Notes: generated by a model from the sequence alone, not told the origin. A stretch of 13,552 nucleotides of DNA from an uncultured Eubacteriales bacterium (GCA_900313475.1 OMRJ01000104.1:1-13552); one strand, 5' to 3'; counted from the first letter of the stretch, positions 1 through 6,901 are shown. Program-made: numbers and translations.

Positions 1-35
1 GTGAGATATTTGAAACCACCGACTATATGCTGTAA
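1..35 (+). CDS. Possible 3' tail of an upstream gene (partial)
   Basis: Read from base 3, the frame gives EIFETTDYML followed by a TAA stop at 33-35, sixteen bases before the next start codon and just upstream of its RBS. Such close spacing would fit the last gene of an operon continuing into the window. Only ten residues are visible, so no family can be named. A chance open stretch is quite possible. Confidence 0.25.
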   Translation, partial: EIFETTDYML

Positions 36-51
36 AACGGAGGAAAAACAA

Positions 52-1344
52 ATGGCAAATAAACTGAAAATTATTCTCTCGGTGCTTTTGGTCGTGCTTA
101 TCGCAACGGCTGCCGTGGTGTTTACGGGCGTGCTTGACATAAATAAGCGTATCAACAAGCCTACCGAACCCGATAACAGCGCGAACGGACTCGGCACCGA
201 TTACAGACAGACCTACACGGTCGACACCGCCGTGTCACTTCCGCTTATGAGCACCGATTTTGAAAACATTTTCTATACGATGACAAAGCAGGGTGAGGTT
301 AAGTTTTATCAGGCTGTCGGAGGTGTGCTGACACAGATACCCGAAAGCGGCAGCTTCAAGGTTACGGCGGAGTGCTCGTCACAAAAGCTTCCCGCAGTCA
401 TTCACTATCTTGAAAAGGACGGTCACACCGTAGGCTACGGACTGTTCACGAACATTCTCTATCCCGATGTGCTTCTCTATGACTATGCTTTCTTCAAGGT
501 CACGGACATGTTTGAGGGCTTTAAGGACGACAAGGGTACGCTTCTCATGATGCTTGATGTCGACAACAAGCGTTTTTATAAAGAAGACAAGGTCTACAGC
601 GAGATATTCTATCTCTATTCCGATCATACAAGCAAATATTTTCTCTCCGAGGATCAGCGCACCGTCGCAATGGACGGCAAAACGAAAACGGATTACAAAA
701 TGTTCACAAACGATATTCTTTCGCAGGGCGATAACAAGAACGTTCTGTTCTTCTCGTCGCGTTACTATGTGTCGTATGACGAGAGCGGTCTGGCGGATAT
801 ATTCACGAGCGGCGGCAGCGGAACAAATGTCGATAACGTGAGATACGCTTTGAATGTGGCATCCCTCAATTTTTGGCGCAGCGGATCCGATACATATTAT
901 TTTTCAAAAAATTATAACGATAACAGCTTCAGCCTGTTCCGTTCCGACGGCAAGGACACGACAGAGATAAAAAAATTCAGCGGCGATATCAAAAAAGACT
1001 ATCTTATTTCGGGAGAGTTTATTCTCACAAAGTCTACGGGCGAGGTTTACAACTGCGTTTCGGGACAGTCGCTCGGCATAATATATTCGTGCTTCAAGAG
1101 CGGATTCACAGCCGACCTGTTCACAATGAGCAAAAACGGAAAGTATGCCGTTATTCGCGGTGTTAACGGTGATAATGTGCCCGCGTGCGGCATTATGGAC
1201 TTCGATTCAAACAGGATAACGGCGTATGAAGACAGCGTGTTTGCTTATATAGCGAATGTACATGCTCTCAACGACGGCTCCGTTTACATTTCCGCAGCGA
1301 CAGGCGAGAGTGCTTCCGCATTCTATCAGCTTATCAAAAAATAA
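52..1344 (+). CDS. Exported or membrane-anchored protein of unknown function
   Basis: The 430-aa product begins at ATG 52, chosen because GGAGG at 39-43 lies 8 bases upstream; the in-frame GTG at base 1 has no visible RBS. Residues about 4-25 form one strongly hydrophobic segment after a short Lys-containing start. This is a signal anchor or uncleaved signal peptide with no lipobox Cys, so the bulk should lie outside the membrane. The remaining roughly 400 residues are soluble. They are rich in short beta-prone stretches with aromatic and Gly-Asp turns (for example FYTMTKQGEVKFYQ and LFTMSKNGKYAVIRG), which would suit a beta-propeller-like fold. That is an impression from spacing, not a domain match. 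I do not recognise the family. A hairpin follows the stop, and the next gene starts 89 bases downstream on the same strand. Confidence 0.75.
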   Translation: MANKLKIILSVLLVVLIATAAVVFTGVLDINKRINKPTEPDNSANGLGTDYRQTYTVDTAVSLPLMSTDFENIFYTMTKQGEVKFYQAVGGVLTQIPESGSFKVTAECSSQKLPAVIHYLEKDGHTVGYGLFTNILYPDVLLYDYAFFKVTDMFEGFKDDKGTLLMMLDVDNKRFYKEDKVYSEIFYLYSDHTSKYFLSEDQRTVAMDGKTKTDYKMFTNDILSQGDNKNVLFFSSRYYVSYDESGLADIFTSGGSGTNVDNVRYALNVASLNFWRSGSDTYYFSKNYNDNSFSLFRSDGKDTTEIKKFSGDIKKDYLISGEFILTKSTGEVYNCVSGQSLGIIYSCFKSGFTADLFTMSKNGKYAVIRGVNGDNVPACGIMDFDSNRITAYEDSVFAYIANVHALNDGSVYISAATGESASAFYQLIKK

Positions 1345-1349
1345 AAAAC

Positions 1350-1392
1350 CGGAACTGCCGTCGGCATGATTTGTCACGCTGCGGCAGTTCCG
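1350..1392 (+). terminator. Hairpin between the unknown membrane protein and the DUF1003 gene
   Basis: A perfect 11-bp inverted repeat (CGGAACTGCCG at 1350-1360, complement at 1382-1392) encloses a 21-base loop. It begins six bases after the TAA. The run after it (TCTTTCTC) is only moderately T-rich, so it may terminate partly and allow read-through into the DUF1003 gene. Confidence 0.55.
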
Positions 1393-1433
1393 TCTTTCTC
1401 GTGAGAAAACAAACGGCAAAGGAGAAAAAAACA

Positions 1434-1949
1434 ATGAAAGAAAACCGAAAACTGTTAAAAGAAGTTCTCAAGGATATACGTCACGACATGACCGACGAGG
1501 AAGTGCTGAATTTATTGGTTGACAGTAAAATATCGGTCGATCCGTCAAAAGAAAAAATTACAATCGGTCAGAAAGCCGCGGACTCCATTGCGAAATTCGC
1601 GGGCAGCTGGGCGTTTATATTCTCTTTTACCGGTGCGCTTGTTTTGTGGATGATTGTTAATGTTCTGCTTGCCGCCAAGGCGTTCGACCCGTATCCGTTT
1701 ATACTTCTCAATCTGGTGCTCTCCTGTGTCGCTGCGATTCAGGCGCCTCTTATAATGATGAGTCAGAACAGACAGGAAGAAAAAGATCGCCGCCGCGCCG
1801 AAAACGACTATAAGGTTAACCTTAAGACGGAAATTATGATTGAGGACATATACGATAAGGTGAACGCTGTTCTTGCAAGGCAGACGGAGCTTGAAAAGAT
1901 AATCCGGGCAGAGGACGAAGCCGACTCCGATAAAAAGAAAAAGCAATAA
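1434..1949 (+). CDS. DUF1003 family membrane protein
   Basis: The start is ATG 1434, preceded by AAAGGAG at 1418-1424; the frame is open further upstream but has no RBS there. The 171-aa product has an acidic/basic N-terminal helix (1-50) and two membrane segments (about 57-80 and 88-109). Between them lies the DUF1003 hallmark DPYPFILLNLVLS (85-97), followed by APLIMMSQNRQ (104-114) and KDRRRAENDY (117-126). A charged helix (139-161) and a Lys-rich tail follow. The family is widespread in bacteria and its function is not established; the charged ends probably lie in the cytoplasm. It may be co-transcribed with the preceding gene through the weak hairpin. Family assignment is firm; any role is not. 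Confidence 0.9.
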   Translation: MKENRKLLKEVLKDIRHDMTDEEVLNLLVDSKISVDPSKEKITIGQKAADSIAKFAGSWAFIFSFTGALVLWMIVNVLLAAKAFDPYPFILLNLVLSCVAAIQAPLIMMSQNRQEEKDRRRAENDYKVNLKTEIMIEDIYDKVNAVLARQTELEKIIRAEDEADSDKKKKQ

Positions 1950-1968
1950 AAGCACATATTCACGATAA

Positions 1969-2006
1969 AAAGGGGCTGTAAAAAACCGAGTTTTTACAGT
2001 CCCTTT
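1969..2006 (+). terminator. Terminator-like hairpin after the DUF1003 gene
   Basis: A 16-bp stem (AAAGGGGCTGTAAAAA at 1969-1984 against 1991-2006, one G-T pair) with a six-base loop sits 20 bases after the DUF1003 stop. The A/T-rich base of the stem supplies a short T-run. No long T-run follows it. Confidence 0.6.
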
Positions 2007-2306
2007 GCAGATAACAGGAAAAAAGATAAAGAACGGACAAACCGAGCAAAATCAAGGCTTCAGACTTGGTTTTGTTTGCCCGAGGGCGTACAAAGGCACG
2101 TCGGGCGGCGAAGTTTGTTTGCGGTATAAAACAGACGCATGCTTAAAACTTATGCGGTTATCGCAGTCTTCGGATCTTGCAATTTTGTTAACTTATCCTG
2201 CAAAAACGTTGATTTTTACTGTTTTATATGTCCGTCGCTTTTTTTGCGTTCCTTTTTAAGCGAAAGATTATTTTTCTCGAAAACAAACCGAGTGAGCCGG
2301 CACTTT
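2007..2306. other. Intergenic stretch with no gene recognised
   Basis: About 300 bases separate the DUF1003 hairpin from the mgtE stop codon. Short ORFs here have no RBS and no recognisable sequence. Several short inverted repeats occur, including TCGCTT at 2232-2237 matched by AAGCGA at 2259-2264, and CGCAT near 2137 matched by ATGCG near 2152. The ten-mer ACAAACCGAG occurs twice (near 2038 and near 2284). None makes a convincing terminator for mgtE, and I see no promoter or RNA gene. Confidence 0.4.
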
Positions 2307-3692
2307 TTATGCACCGATGTGAAGTATCACCGTTGCCATAGCAAAATATATGAGCAGCGATAAAGCGTCGACTATTGTGGTTATCAGCGGGCTTGACAGC
2401 ACTGCCGGATCTGCGCCTGCCTTTTTTGCAAGCTGCGGAAGGATCGACGCGATGACCTTTGAGCATATTGTCGCGGCAAAAATCGTAAGGCCGACGGTTA
2501 ATGCGACCGTAATGCTGACGGTTTCGTTTTTTAGGAGAATTCTGTCAATGAGGAGCAGTTTCATTACGGTTGCCGCAAAAAGCGTTAAGCCGCACAAAAG
2601 TGAAACGCGGAACTCCTTAAAAACGACACGGAAAAAATTCCTGAATTCAATTTGCCCGAGAGATATGCCTCTGATAACGGTGACGGCGGTTTGGCTGCCG
2701 GAGTTGCCGCTCGTATCCATTATCATCGGGATGAATGCGGTAAGTACCGGAAGCGCCGCGAGCGATGTTTCATAATTTGAAATTATCATTCCCGTGAAAG
2801 TTGCCGACAGCATGAGAAGCAGCAGCCACGGGATGCGCGCCTTGTAAAACACAAACGGCGAGGTTTTAAGATAGTCGGTGTCGGTGGGCGCTACAGCCGC
2901 CATCTTTGCGAAGTCCTCCTCGGTTTCCTCCTGCAATACGTCGATAGCGTCATCGACGGTTATGATACCGACAAGCCTGTTTTCGTTGTCGACCACGGGC
3001 ATCGCGATAAATCCGTATTTTGAGAACATAAGAGCTATCTGTTCCTGATCGTCAAGCGTGGAAACGGAGATGACGTGATCGGTCATTATGTTTTCTATCA
3101 TGTTCTGCAGAGGGGAGAGAAGCAGATCCTTTGCCGTTACAAGACCTATAAGACGGCTCTTGTCGTCGGTTACGTAACAGGTGTAGATAGTCTCCTTGTC
3201 AATGCCGACCTTGCGGATAAGGTCGAGAGAATCCTCCACCGTGTAGTTTTTTTTCAGACGGACAAACTCCGTCGTCATGATGGAGCCTGCCGAATCTTCC
3301 GGGTATTTCAGCAGTTCGTTTACCGCCTTCCTCATTTCGGGCGTGGCGGTTTTGAGAATGCGCTTAACGACATTTGCGGGCATTTCTTCGATGATATCCG
3401 CCGTGTCGTCGTAATAAAGCTCGTCGAGAACATTTTTAAGCTCCGCGTCGCTGAATGCGTTTATAAGGAACTCCTGCATATCGGGATCCATCTCGACGAA
3501 GACCTCCGCCGCAAGCTCCTTCGGCAGAAGACGGTAGATGATAACGCCCTGTTCGGGTGTGACTTCGTCGATGATTTCATTTATATCCGCCGCGTTTTCC
3601 TCATGAATGAGGTCGTGAAGCTCCGCAAATTTGCGCTCATCAATGAGCGCGAGAGCCTGCTCGACAAGGTTTGTCACTTTTTTCATTTCCAT
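2307..3692 (-). CDS. mgtE: Magnesium transporter MgtE
   Basis: The 461-aa protein is a full-length MgtE, a dimeric Mg2+ channel of the cytoplasmic membrane gated by cytosolic Mg2+. The start is fixed by AGGAGG eight bases before the ATG. The N-terminal regulatory domain covers about 20-130 and ends in the family motif YPEDSAGSIMTTE (130-142). Two CBS domains follow (about 138-195 and 201-256), ending VGIITVDDAIDVL. The membrane domain (about 288-458) contains IPMIMDTSGNSGSQ (321-334), the typical GN-x-GxQ loop with the conserved RG after it. Asp442 in the last helix (TTIVDALSLLIYF) matches the pore Asp of the family. No key residue is missing. It stands alone behind an unusually structured leader and a strong promoter. 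In Firmicutes mgtE is often controlled by an M-box riboswitch, but the M-box core is not seen here. Confidence 0.97.
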   Translation of the reverse strand: MEMKKVTNLVEQALALIDERKFAELHDLIHEENAADINEIIDEVTPEQGVIIYRLLPKELAAEVFVEMDPDMQEFLINAFSDAELKNVLDELYYDDTADIIEEMPANVVKRILKTATPEMRKAVNELLKYPEDSAGSIMTTEFVRLKKNYTVEDSLDLIRKVGIDKETIYTCYVTDDKSRLIGLVTAKDLLLSPLQNMIENIMTDHVISVSTLDDQEQIALMFSKYGFIAMPVVDNENRLVGIITVDDAIDVLQEETEEDFAKMAAVAPTDTDYLKTSPFVFYKARIPWLLLLMLSATFTGMIISNYETSLAALPVLTAFIPMIMDTSGNSGSQTAVTVIRGISLGQIEFRNFFRVVFKEFRVSLLCGLTLFAATVMKLLLIDRILLKNETVSITVALTVGLTIFAATICSKVIASILPQLAKKAGADPAVLSSPLITTIVDALSLLIYFAMATVILHIGA

Positions 3693-3774
3693 TGTGTTTT
3701 CCTCCTTTTGTTTTTTTTACGTTCCCTGCGGGGACGCGCTTCAACAGGGGAGTTAACACAAATAGGGACGCCGT

Positions 3775-3909
3775 TTAAACGAATATATCCGTTGAGCGGG
3801 AACCGACGGCTGAAAAAACCGTCGGACGCATACTCAAAGGAACATCGTCCGTGTTTTCGGTGCACTTACTTCGGCCGCCCGAATTCGTGCAACTGTCGCC
3901 TGTATCCAT
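3775..3909 (-). CDS. Candidate 44-aa leader peptide upstream of mgtE
   Basis: A short ORF lies wholly within the mgtE 5' leader: ATG at 3909-3907, TAA at 3777-3775, 82 bases before mgtE. It has a good RBS (AAGGAG, eight bases before the ATG). The peptide begins MDTGDSCTNSGGRSKCTEN, is hydrophilic at first, and ends STDIFV. It has no membrane segment and no run of a single amino acid that would suggest classical amino-acid attenuation. Two Cys (7 and 16) are visible. The coding region overlaps all the main leader helices, so translation would disrupt them. I do not recognise the peptide. The ORF could be incidental to a structured RNA; the RBS and placement are the only evidence for translation. 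Confidence 0.45.
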   Translation of the reverse strand: MDTGDSCTNSGGRSKCTENTDDVPLSMRPTVFSAVGSRSTDIFV

Positions 3910-3918
3910 AAGCTCAAC
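3791..3918 (-). promoter_or_regulatory. Structured leader RNA of mgtE, attenuator-like
   Basis: In the minus-strand transcript several helices can be drawn. (a) TGCAC/GTGCA (3887-3891 with 3861-3865) encloses TTCGG/CCGAA (3879-3883 with 3870-3874) with a four-base loop. (b) CGGACG/CGTCCG (3846-3851 with 3823-3828), with an outer CCG/CGG, is followed directly by TTTTTT (3813-3818): a possible terminator. (c) CCGACGG/CCGTCGG (3819-3825 with 3803-3809) shares bases 3823-3825 with (b) and holds the T-run in its loop: a possible antiterminator. (d) GTTGAGC at the leader-ORF RBS (3912-3918) can pair with GCTCAAC (3791-3797), closing the whole element. Mutually exclusive (b) and (c) are the usual sign of attenuation. 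The conserved M-box sequence is absent. The ligand or signal is unknown; Mg2+ is the obvious guess. Confidence 0.5.
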
Positions 3919-3953
3919 TCCTTAATTCATATTGTCGGAAATCCGACCTTACT

Positions 3954-3983
3954 ATTATACTACCTAAATGTGTTTTCGGTCAA
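3954..3983 (-). promoter_or_regulatory. Sigma-A promoter of mgtE and its leader
   Basis: On the minus strand TTGACC (3978-3983) and TATAAT (3954-3959) are separated by 18 bases. Transcription should start near 3947, giving a leader of about 255 nt. The first transcribed bases can form a small hairpin (GTCGG/CCGAC, 3934-3947). Confidence 0.8.
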
Positions 3984-4038
3984 TATTTTTTTTGTGCGTG
4001 TAAAAACAAAAAGTTTTTTCCTAAACCGCCGAATTTTA

Positions 4039-4067
4039 TTGATTTTTCACTTTTATTGTGTTAAAAT
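4039..4067 (+). promoter_or_regulatory. Promoter of the GtrA-like gene
   Basis: TTGATT (4039-4044), a 17-base spacer and TAAAAT (4062-4067) precede the start codon by 32 bases. It points away from the mgtE promoter, so the two genes are divergently transcribed from this A/T-rich region. Confidence 0.65.
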
Positions 4068-4099
4068 TTTTTTCGACAAATTGATATGAGGTGTTTTTT

Positions 4100-4648
4100 A
4101 TGGGCAAGCTTAAAGACATTGACAAAAAAGCGTCCGATAAGGGCAGCGGTATCGAAACAGTGTGGCAGTTTGTGAAATTCATTGTTGTAAGCCTTCTCGC
4201 GATGATAGTGCAGTTTGCTTCTCTCAATATATTGCTGCTGCTTCCGCAGATAAAAGAGATAATATCCGACCCGTACGAGTTTTGGGTTTTTGCGTCCGAC
4301 GGACTTGAAAAAAACGGACTCGGATATTTTATCGCGTTTAATATTGCGAATATCCTCGCACAGATAGTCGCTTTCTTTGTTAACAAGGAAAAAACTTTTA
4401 ATTCCGGCGCCAATATTGCAGTTACGCTTCCTATTTATATAGTGTTCACAATTGCGCTTATCTGCTTCTCCGCATGGCTTTCCCCCACGCTTCAGGGGCT
4501 GTTCGTCAAGTGGGGAGTGAACGCGCAGGGCGCGGCGAACATTTCGACGATGTGCTGTTCGGCTATTCAGTTCTTCCTCTACTTCCCGGTGGATAAAATT
4601 CTGTTTCACAAAAAAGCCGAGAAAAAGGATGAAGCCCCGGCAAAATAA
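4100..4648 (+). CDS. GtrA-like family membrane protein
   Basis: The start is ATG 4100, seven bases after GAGGT. The product has 182 aa and four predicted membrane helices (about 25-48, 74-95, 105-128, 146-165), with a charged N-terminus and a Lys/Glu-rich C-terminal tail. The first helix (QFVKFIVVSLLAMIVQFA) and the NILAQIVAFFVNKEKTFNSG segment (84-103) match the usual GtrA pattern, in which a helix ends in an Asn-Lys/Arg-x-x-x-F motif. The family is thought to move lipid-linked sugars across the cytoplasmic membrane or to serve teichoic-acid and cell-wall glycosylation. No glycosyltransferase partner is next to it, so its substrate cannot be inferred. The loop between helices 1 and 2 is longer than usual. 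It ends at a strong bidirectional terminator. Confidence 0.78.
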   Translation: MGKLKDIDKKASDKGSGIETVWQFVKFIVVSLLAMIVQFASLNILLLLPQIKEIISDPYEFWVFASDGLEKNGLGYFIAFNIANILAQIVAFFVNKEKTFNSGANIAVTLPIYIVFTIALICFSAWLSPTLQGLFVKWGVNAQGAANISTMCCSAIQFFLYFPVDKILFHKKAEKKDEAPAK

Positions 4649-4658
4649 CCTAAAGCAA

Positions 4659-4699
4659 AAAAAGCGTATGCGGCAGATGCTGAACCGCATACGCTTTTT
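4659..4699. terminator. Bidirectional terminator between convergent genes
   Basis: A perfect 15-bp stem (4659-4673 with 4685-4699, core AGCGTATGCGG) has an 11-base loop, with an A-run on the left and a T-run on the right, so it works on both strands. The TAA of the minus-strand VTT gene (4700-4698) overlaps the right foot of the stem. Confidence 0.9.
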
Positions 4700-5378
4700 A
4701 TTTTTCTTCGTTTTTCTTTTTTCTCGGCTCTATCACAAATTTTTTTATGACGGTGTAAACAATCCCTACCGGAATAAGACAGATTACGATAAGTATTATT
4801 TTATCCGTCGGAAACCACTCAAACGCCGCATCACCGAGGATTGTAAAGAGAATTACCCGCCATGAGATGCCCAAAACCGAGAGCGCGGCATATTTGAGAT
4901 ATTTGCAGTCGGATGCGCCGTAAAACAGACTGATAAAATCAATGGGGAATGCGGGAACGGCACGGATTGTCAGCAGTACGGATGCCTTGCTTCCGAGATC
5001 CTTTTGAAGTATTTTTTGCCCCGCTTCGCTGCGCGAAAGCAATTTATGTACCGCTTCGCGGCCGAGAAAGCGACCGAGCAAAAAAGTGGCGGTCACTTCG
5101 ATGAATATCCCCGCAAGGTTGACGAACACGGCATAGAGGGGGGATAGCACCGCTCCGACCGCGACGTATATGACAGACGCGGGAACCACAAAAACAAGTG
5201 CCTTCACAAAATACACAGCCAGTATCACCGCAGTCATAAGAGCGATGTTATCGGTAAAAGACAGCAGAGCTTTAATATCGATTTTTGAAAGTTCCTCATA
5301 GTTCACTACAGCCGCGACAAAAAGCGTGAGTGCGACGGCGCACTTCACGACCGTTAAGATAATGTCCTTTTTTTTCAT
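4698..5378 (-). CDS. TVP38/TMEM64 family (VTT/DedA-type) membrane protein
   Basis: The start is ATG 5378, with GGAG eight bases upstream; the longer open frame overlaps the SecB-like gene and has no RBS. The product has 226 aa with about six hydrophobic segments. The VTT core is clear: GAVLSPLYAVFVNLAG (75-90), GRFLGRE (102-108), then RAVPAFPIDFISLFYGAS (139-156), which supplies the conserved Arg and Pro residues of the family, followed by a helix containing GISWRVILFTILG. VTT/DedA proteins act as lipid scramblases or flippases or in proton-dependent envelope homeostasis; the role in Clostridia is not settled. It follows the SecB-like gene by 13 bases, its RBS touching that gene's stop codon, so the two are co-transcribed. 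It ends in the shared terminator. Confidence 0.93.
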   Translation of the reverse strand: MKKKDIILTVVKCAVALTLFVAAVVNYEELSKIDIKALLSFTDNIALMTAVILAVYFVKALVFVVPASVIYVAVGAVLSPLYAVFVNLAGIFIEVTATFLLGRFLGREAVHKLLSRSEAGQKILQKDLGSKASVLLTIRAVPAFPIDFISLFYGASDCKYLKYAALSVLGISWRVILFTILGDAAFEWFPTDKIILIVICLIPVGIVYTVIKKFVIEPRKKKNEEK

Positions 5379-5391
5379 CGTGCACGCTCCG

Positions 5392-5799
5392 TTATCTGCC
5401 GTCATCCGGCTTGTGCGGAAGCTCCACGCGGTAGATATTTTTATCGGAAATATCAATATACGGAATAAAAACGGGAGGTATTCCCGCCGATGCCGTCACA
5501 GTGCTTACAAGCGCTTTGACATAAGGGAAAAGAGCGTCGTATGTTTCAAGGTGCAGCATCTCTTTCTGCGAGCCGGGGGCAGTGGAGAAAATTGCAACGA
5601 CCGTGATGTTTATTCTGAATTCCTCCGGGGCGTTTTTATCGAATACCTCGGCGGTAAATTCACCGCTGCACGTGTTGATGTTGGAATAGCCTACATTGTA
5701 TGAGTATTTATGGGTCAGCTCCAGCTTTTTTACACCCTCGGTTTTGTTGACAAAATCAAGCCTTTCTATTTTATAGCTGCGCAGTTCGCTTCTGTGCAT
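5392..5799 (-). CDS. SecB-like preprotein chaperone family protein
   Basis: The 135-aa product starts at ATG 5799, eight bases after GGGAG. The N-terminal half is beta-rich (YKIERLDFVNKTEG, then alternating hydrophobic strands such as FRINITVVAIFSTAPG). The C-terminal half has ETYDALFPYVKALVSTVTAS (85-104) followed by GIPPVFIPYIDI (106-117). That order, a helix starting LFPY, then a Pro-rich turn and a closing strand, is the layout of the SecB fold, although overall sequence is far from proteobacterial SecB. SecB-type proteins keep exported or aggregation-prone proteins unfolded. In Gram-positive bacteria related proteins are sometimes tied to toxin-antitoxin systems, but no toxin is adjacent. 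Its operon partner is the VTT membrane protein. The family call rests on pattern alone. Confidence 0.72.
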   Translation of the reverse strand: MHRSELRSYKIERLDFVNKTEGVKKLELTHKYSYNVGYSNINTCSGEFTAEVFDKNAPEEFRINITVVAIFSTAPGSQKEMLHLETYDALFPYVKALVSTVTASAGIPPVFIPYIDISDKNIYRVELPHKPDDGR

Positions 5800-5837
5800 A
5801 AAAGACACTCCCTTCTGTGTTGCCGTAAAACACAACT

Positions 5838-5866
5838 ATTGTAGCATAGGTCGGGAAAGTCTTCAA
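5838..5866 (-). promoter_or_regulatory. Promoter of the SecB-like/VTT operon
   Basis: On the minus strand TTGAAG (5861-5866), a 17-base spacer and TACAAT (5838-5843) lie 38 bases before the start codon. It sits between this operon and the end of the GDPD gene, so the GDPD gene is a separate unit, although no terminator is visible between them. Confidence 0.75.
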
Positions 5867-5893
5867 CATAAATATTTTTTCTGCTTGAGATTA

Positions 5894-6670
5894 TCAGACA
5901 TCCGACTCCATATAATCGATTCCGAGATAGCATGCGTAAGCCTGCGAAAGCTTTGTGTTGCATGTGAAAACACCGAACTGCAAGCCTTTGTCGCGGAATT
6001 CCTTTATCATTTTTTTGTTGGCGACGGTGTAGTCGCAGTCGATGTCAAAACCGTATTCAAAGCATACCGTGTAGTCAAGTCCTTTTTCGAACTGCAAGCG
6101 TCCGTAGGTGAGCATTATGCGCTGATCGGGGTAAAGCTCGCGAACCTTTTTGATGTTTTCAACGTCGGAGGACTGCGGGATTATCATGTCAAGATTATAA
6201 ATGCGCGCGCCCATCTCCATGACCGTTTTTACGTTATCGTATGACCAGTCGCCTTTGAGATCAAGAAAGCATATCATACTGCTTTCGCGGCAGATTTCAT
6301 AATATCTTTCGAGCGTGCAGAGATACGCCTCCTCGCCGTTTATCGGGTTTACGATGGGTTTAGACGAAAGCTCCGCATACGTGGCATCGGAAACAACAAG
6401 GCTTGTGCCGTCGGTGTACTTTATATCGGAATCGTGCCATGTCACGGGAATGCCGTCCTTGGTAAAGCGGACATCCGTTTCAATGCCGTCCGAGCCGTTT
6501 TCTATCGCGCCTTTGAATGCGGCTTCCGTGTTTTCAAGGTGCTGTGTGCAGAGTCCTGTGTGTGCGATTTTCTTTATGTTCTGCTTGCCCGGGCAGCCCG
6601 AAATCAAAAAAGCCAAGCCGCAAAAGAAAATGAGCAGATTTCGTCCGATGTAGTATAGCTGATAATTCAT
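5894..6670 (-). CDS. Glycerophosphodiester phosphodiesterase, lipoprotein
   Basis: The 258-aa product starts at ATG 6670, preceded by GGAGAGG. An N-terminal hydrophobic stretch ends in LISG-C, a lipobox with lipidated Cys26, so the enzyme should be anchored on the outer face of the membrane. The GDPD barrel follows: AHTG (36-39), ENTEAAFKGAIENG (46-59), GIETDV (62-67) with metal ligands Glu64 and Asp66, TKDG (70-73) and WHDSD (78-82) with catalytic His79; it closes with YMESDV. GDPDs hydrolyse glycerophosphodiesters to sn-glycerol 3-phosphate and an alcohol, using lipid head-group or teichoic-acid debris. Two positions differ from the usual pattern: HRG is HTG here, and the ExK strand motif reads DLK. 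Catalysis may still work but could be altered. Confidence 0.92.
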   Translation of the reverse strand: MNYQLYYIGRNLLIFFCGLAFLISGCPGKQNIKKIAHTGLCTQHLENTEAAFKGAIENGSDGIETDVRFTKDGIPVTWHDSDIKYTDGTSLVVSDATYAELSSKPIVNPINGEEAYLCTLERYYEICRESSMICFLDLKGDWSYDNVKTVMEMGARIYNLDMIIPQSSDVENIKKVRELYPDQRIMLTYGRLQFEKGLDYTVCFEYGFDIDCDYTVANKKMIKEFRDKGLQFGVFTCNTKLSQAYACYLGIDYMESDV

Positions 6671-6703
6671 AAAAAGCCTCTCCGTTTTTTATATTGTAAA
6701 AAC

Positions 6704-6732
6704 ATTGTAGCACTTTGCGCCTGCAACGGCAA
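6704..6732 (-). promoter_or_regulatory. Promoter of the GDPD gene
   Basis: On the minus strand TTGCCG (6727-6732), a 17-base spacer and TACAAT (6704-6709) precede the start by 33 bases. The rest of the 6671-6901 gap is A/T-rich. It holds a small A/T-only hairpin (AAAAATC/GATTTTT near 6827-6843) downstream of the M64 gene and no gene. Confidence 0.7.
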
Positions 6733-6901
6733 ACCGATATTGAATAAAATAAAAAATATTCGCAAAAAACAGTGACGGCAGCGCAAAAAAACAGGATAAT
6801 TATATCAGTTCATTATAAAAATCTTAGATTTTTGTCTTGACAACCGAGCCGCGATATTCAAGCGCAGTATTGAGGAACTGCTCGACCGGAGGATAAGAAT
6901 A

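Noticed and set aside
3683..3865. 60-codon minus-strand ORF overlapping the mgtE start and leader
   Set aside because: It runs through the mgtE RBS into the gene in another frame, has no good RBS and ends in a Lys/Arg-rich read of A-runs. The 44-codon frame with AAGGAG is the better candidate.
3075..3911. Long plus-strand ORF (278 codons) opposite mgtE and its leader
   Set aside because: It is antisense to MgtE, whose sequence is unmistakable. It has no RBS and its translation is rich in His, Phe and Arg with no recognisable motif.
3693..3947. M-box (ykoK) Mg2+ riboswitch upstream of mgtE
   Set aside because: It was expected from the gene, but the conserved M-box core (GUUAGGUGAGGCUCCU-like) is not seen in the leader.
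6780..6901. Plus-strand open stretch just beyond the M64 stop that reads like protein (LDNRAAIFKRSIEELLDRR)
   Set aside because: It has a stop shortly upstream, no start or RBS, and runs on as antisense of the M64 tail. It is too short to call a gene remnant without a database match.
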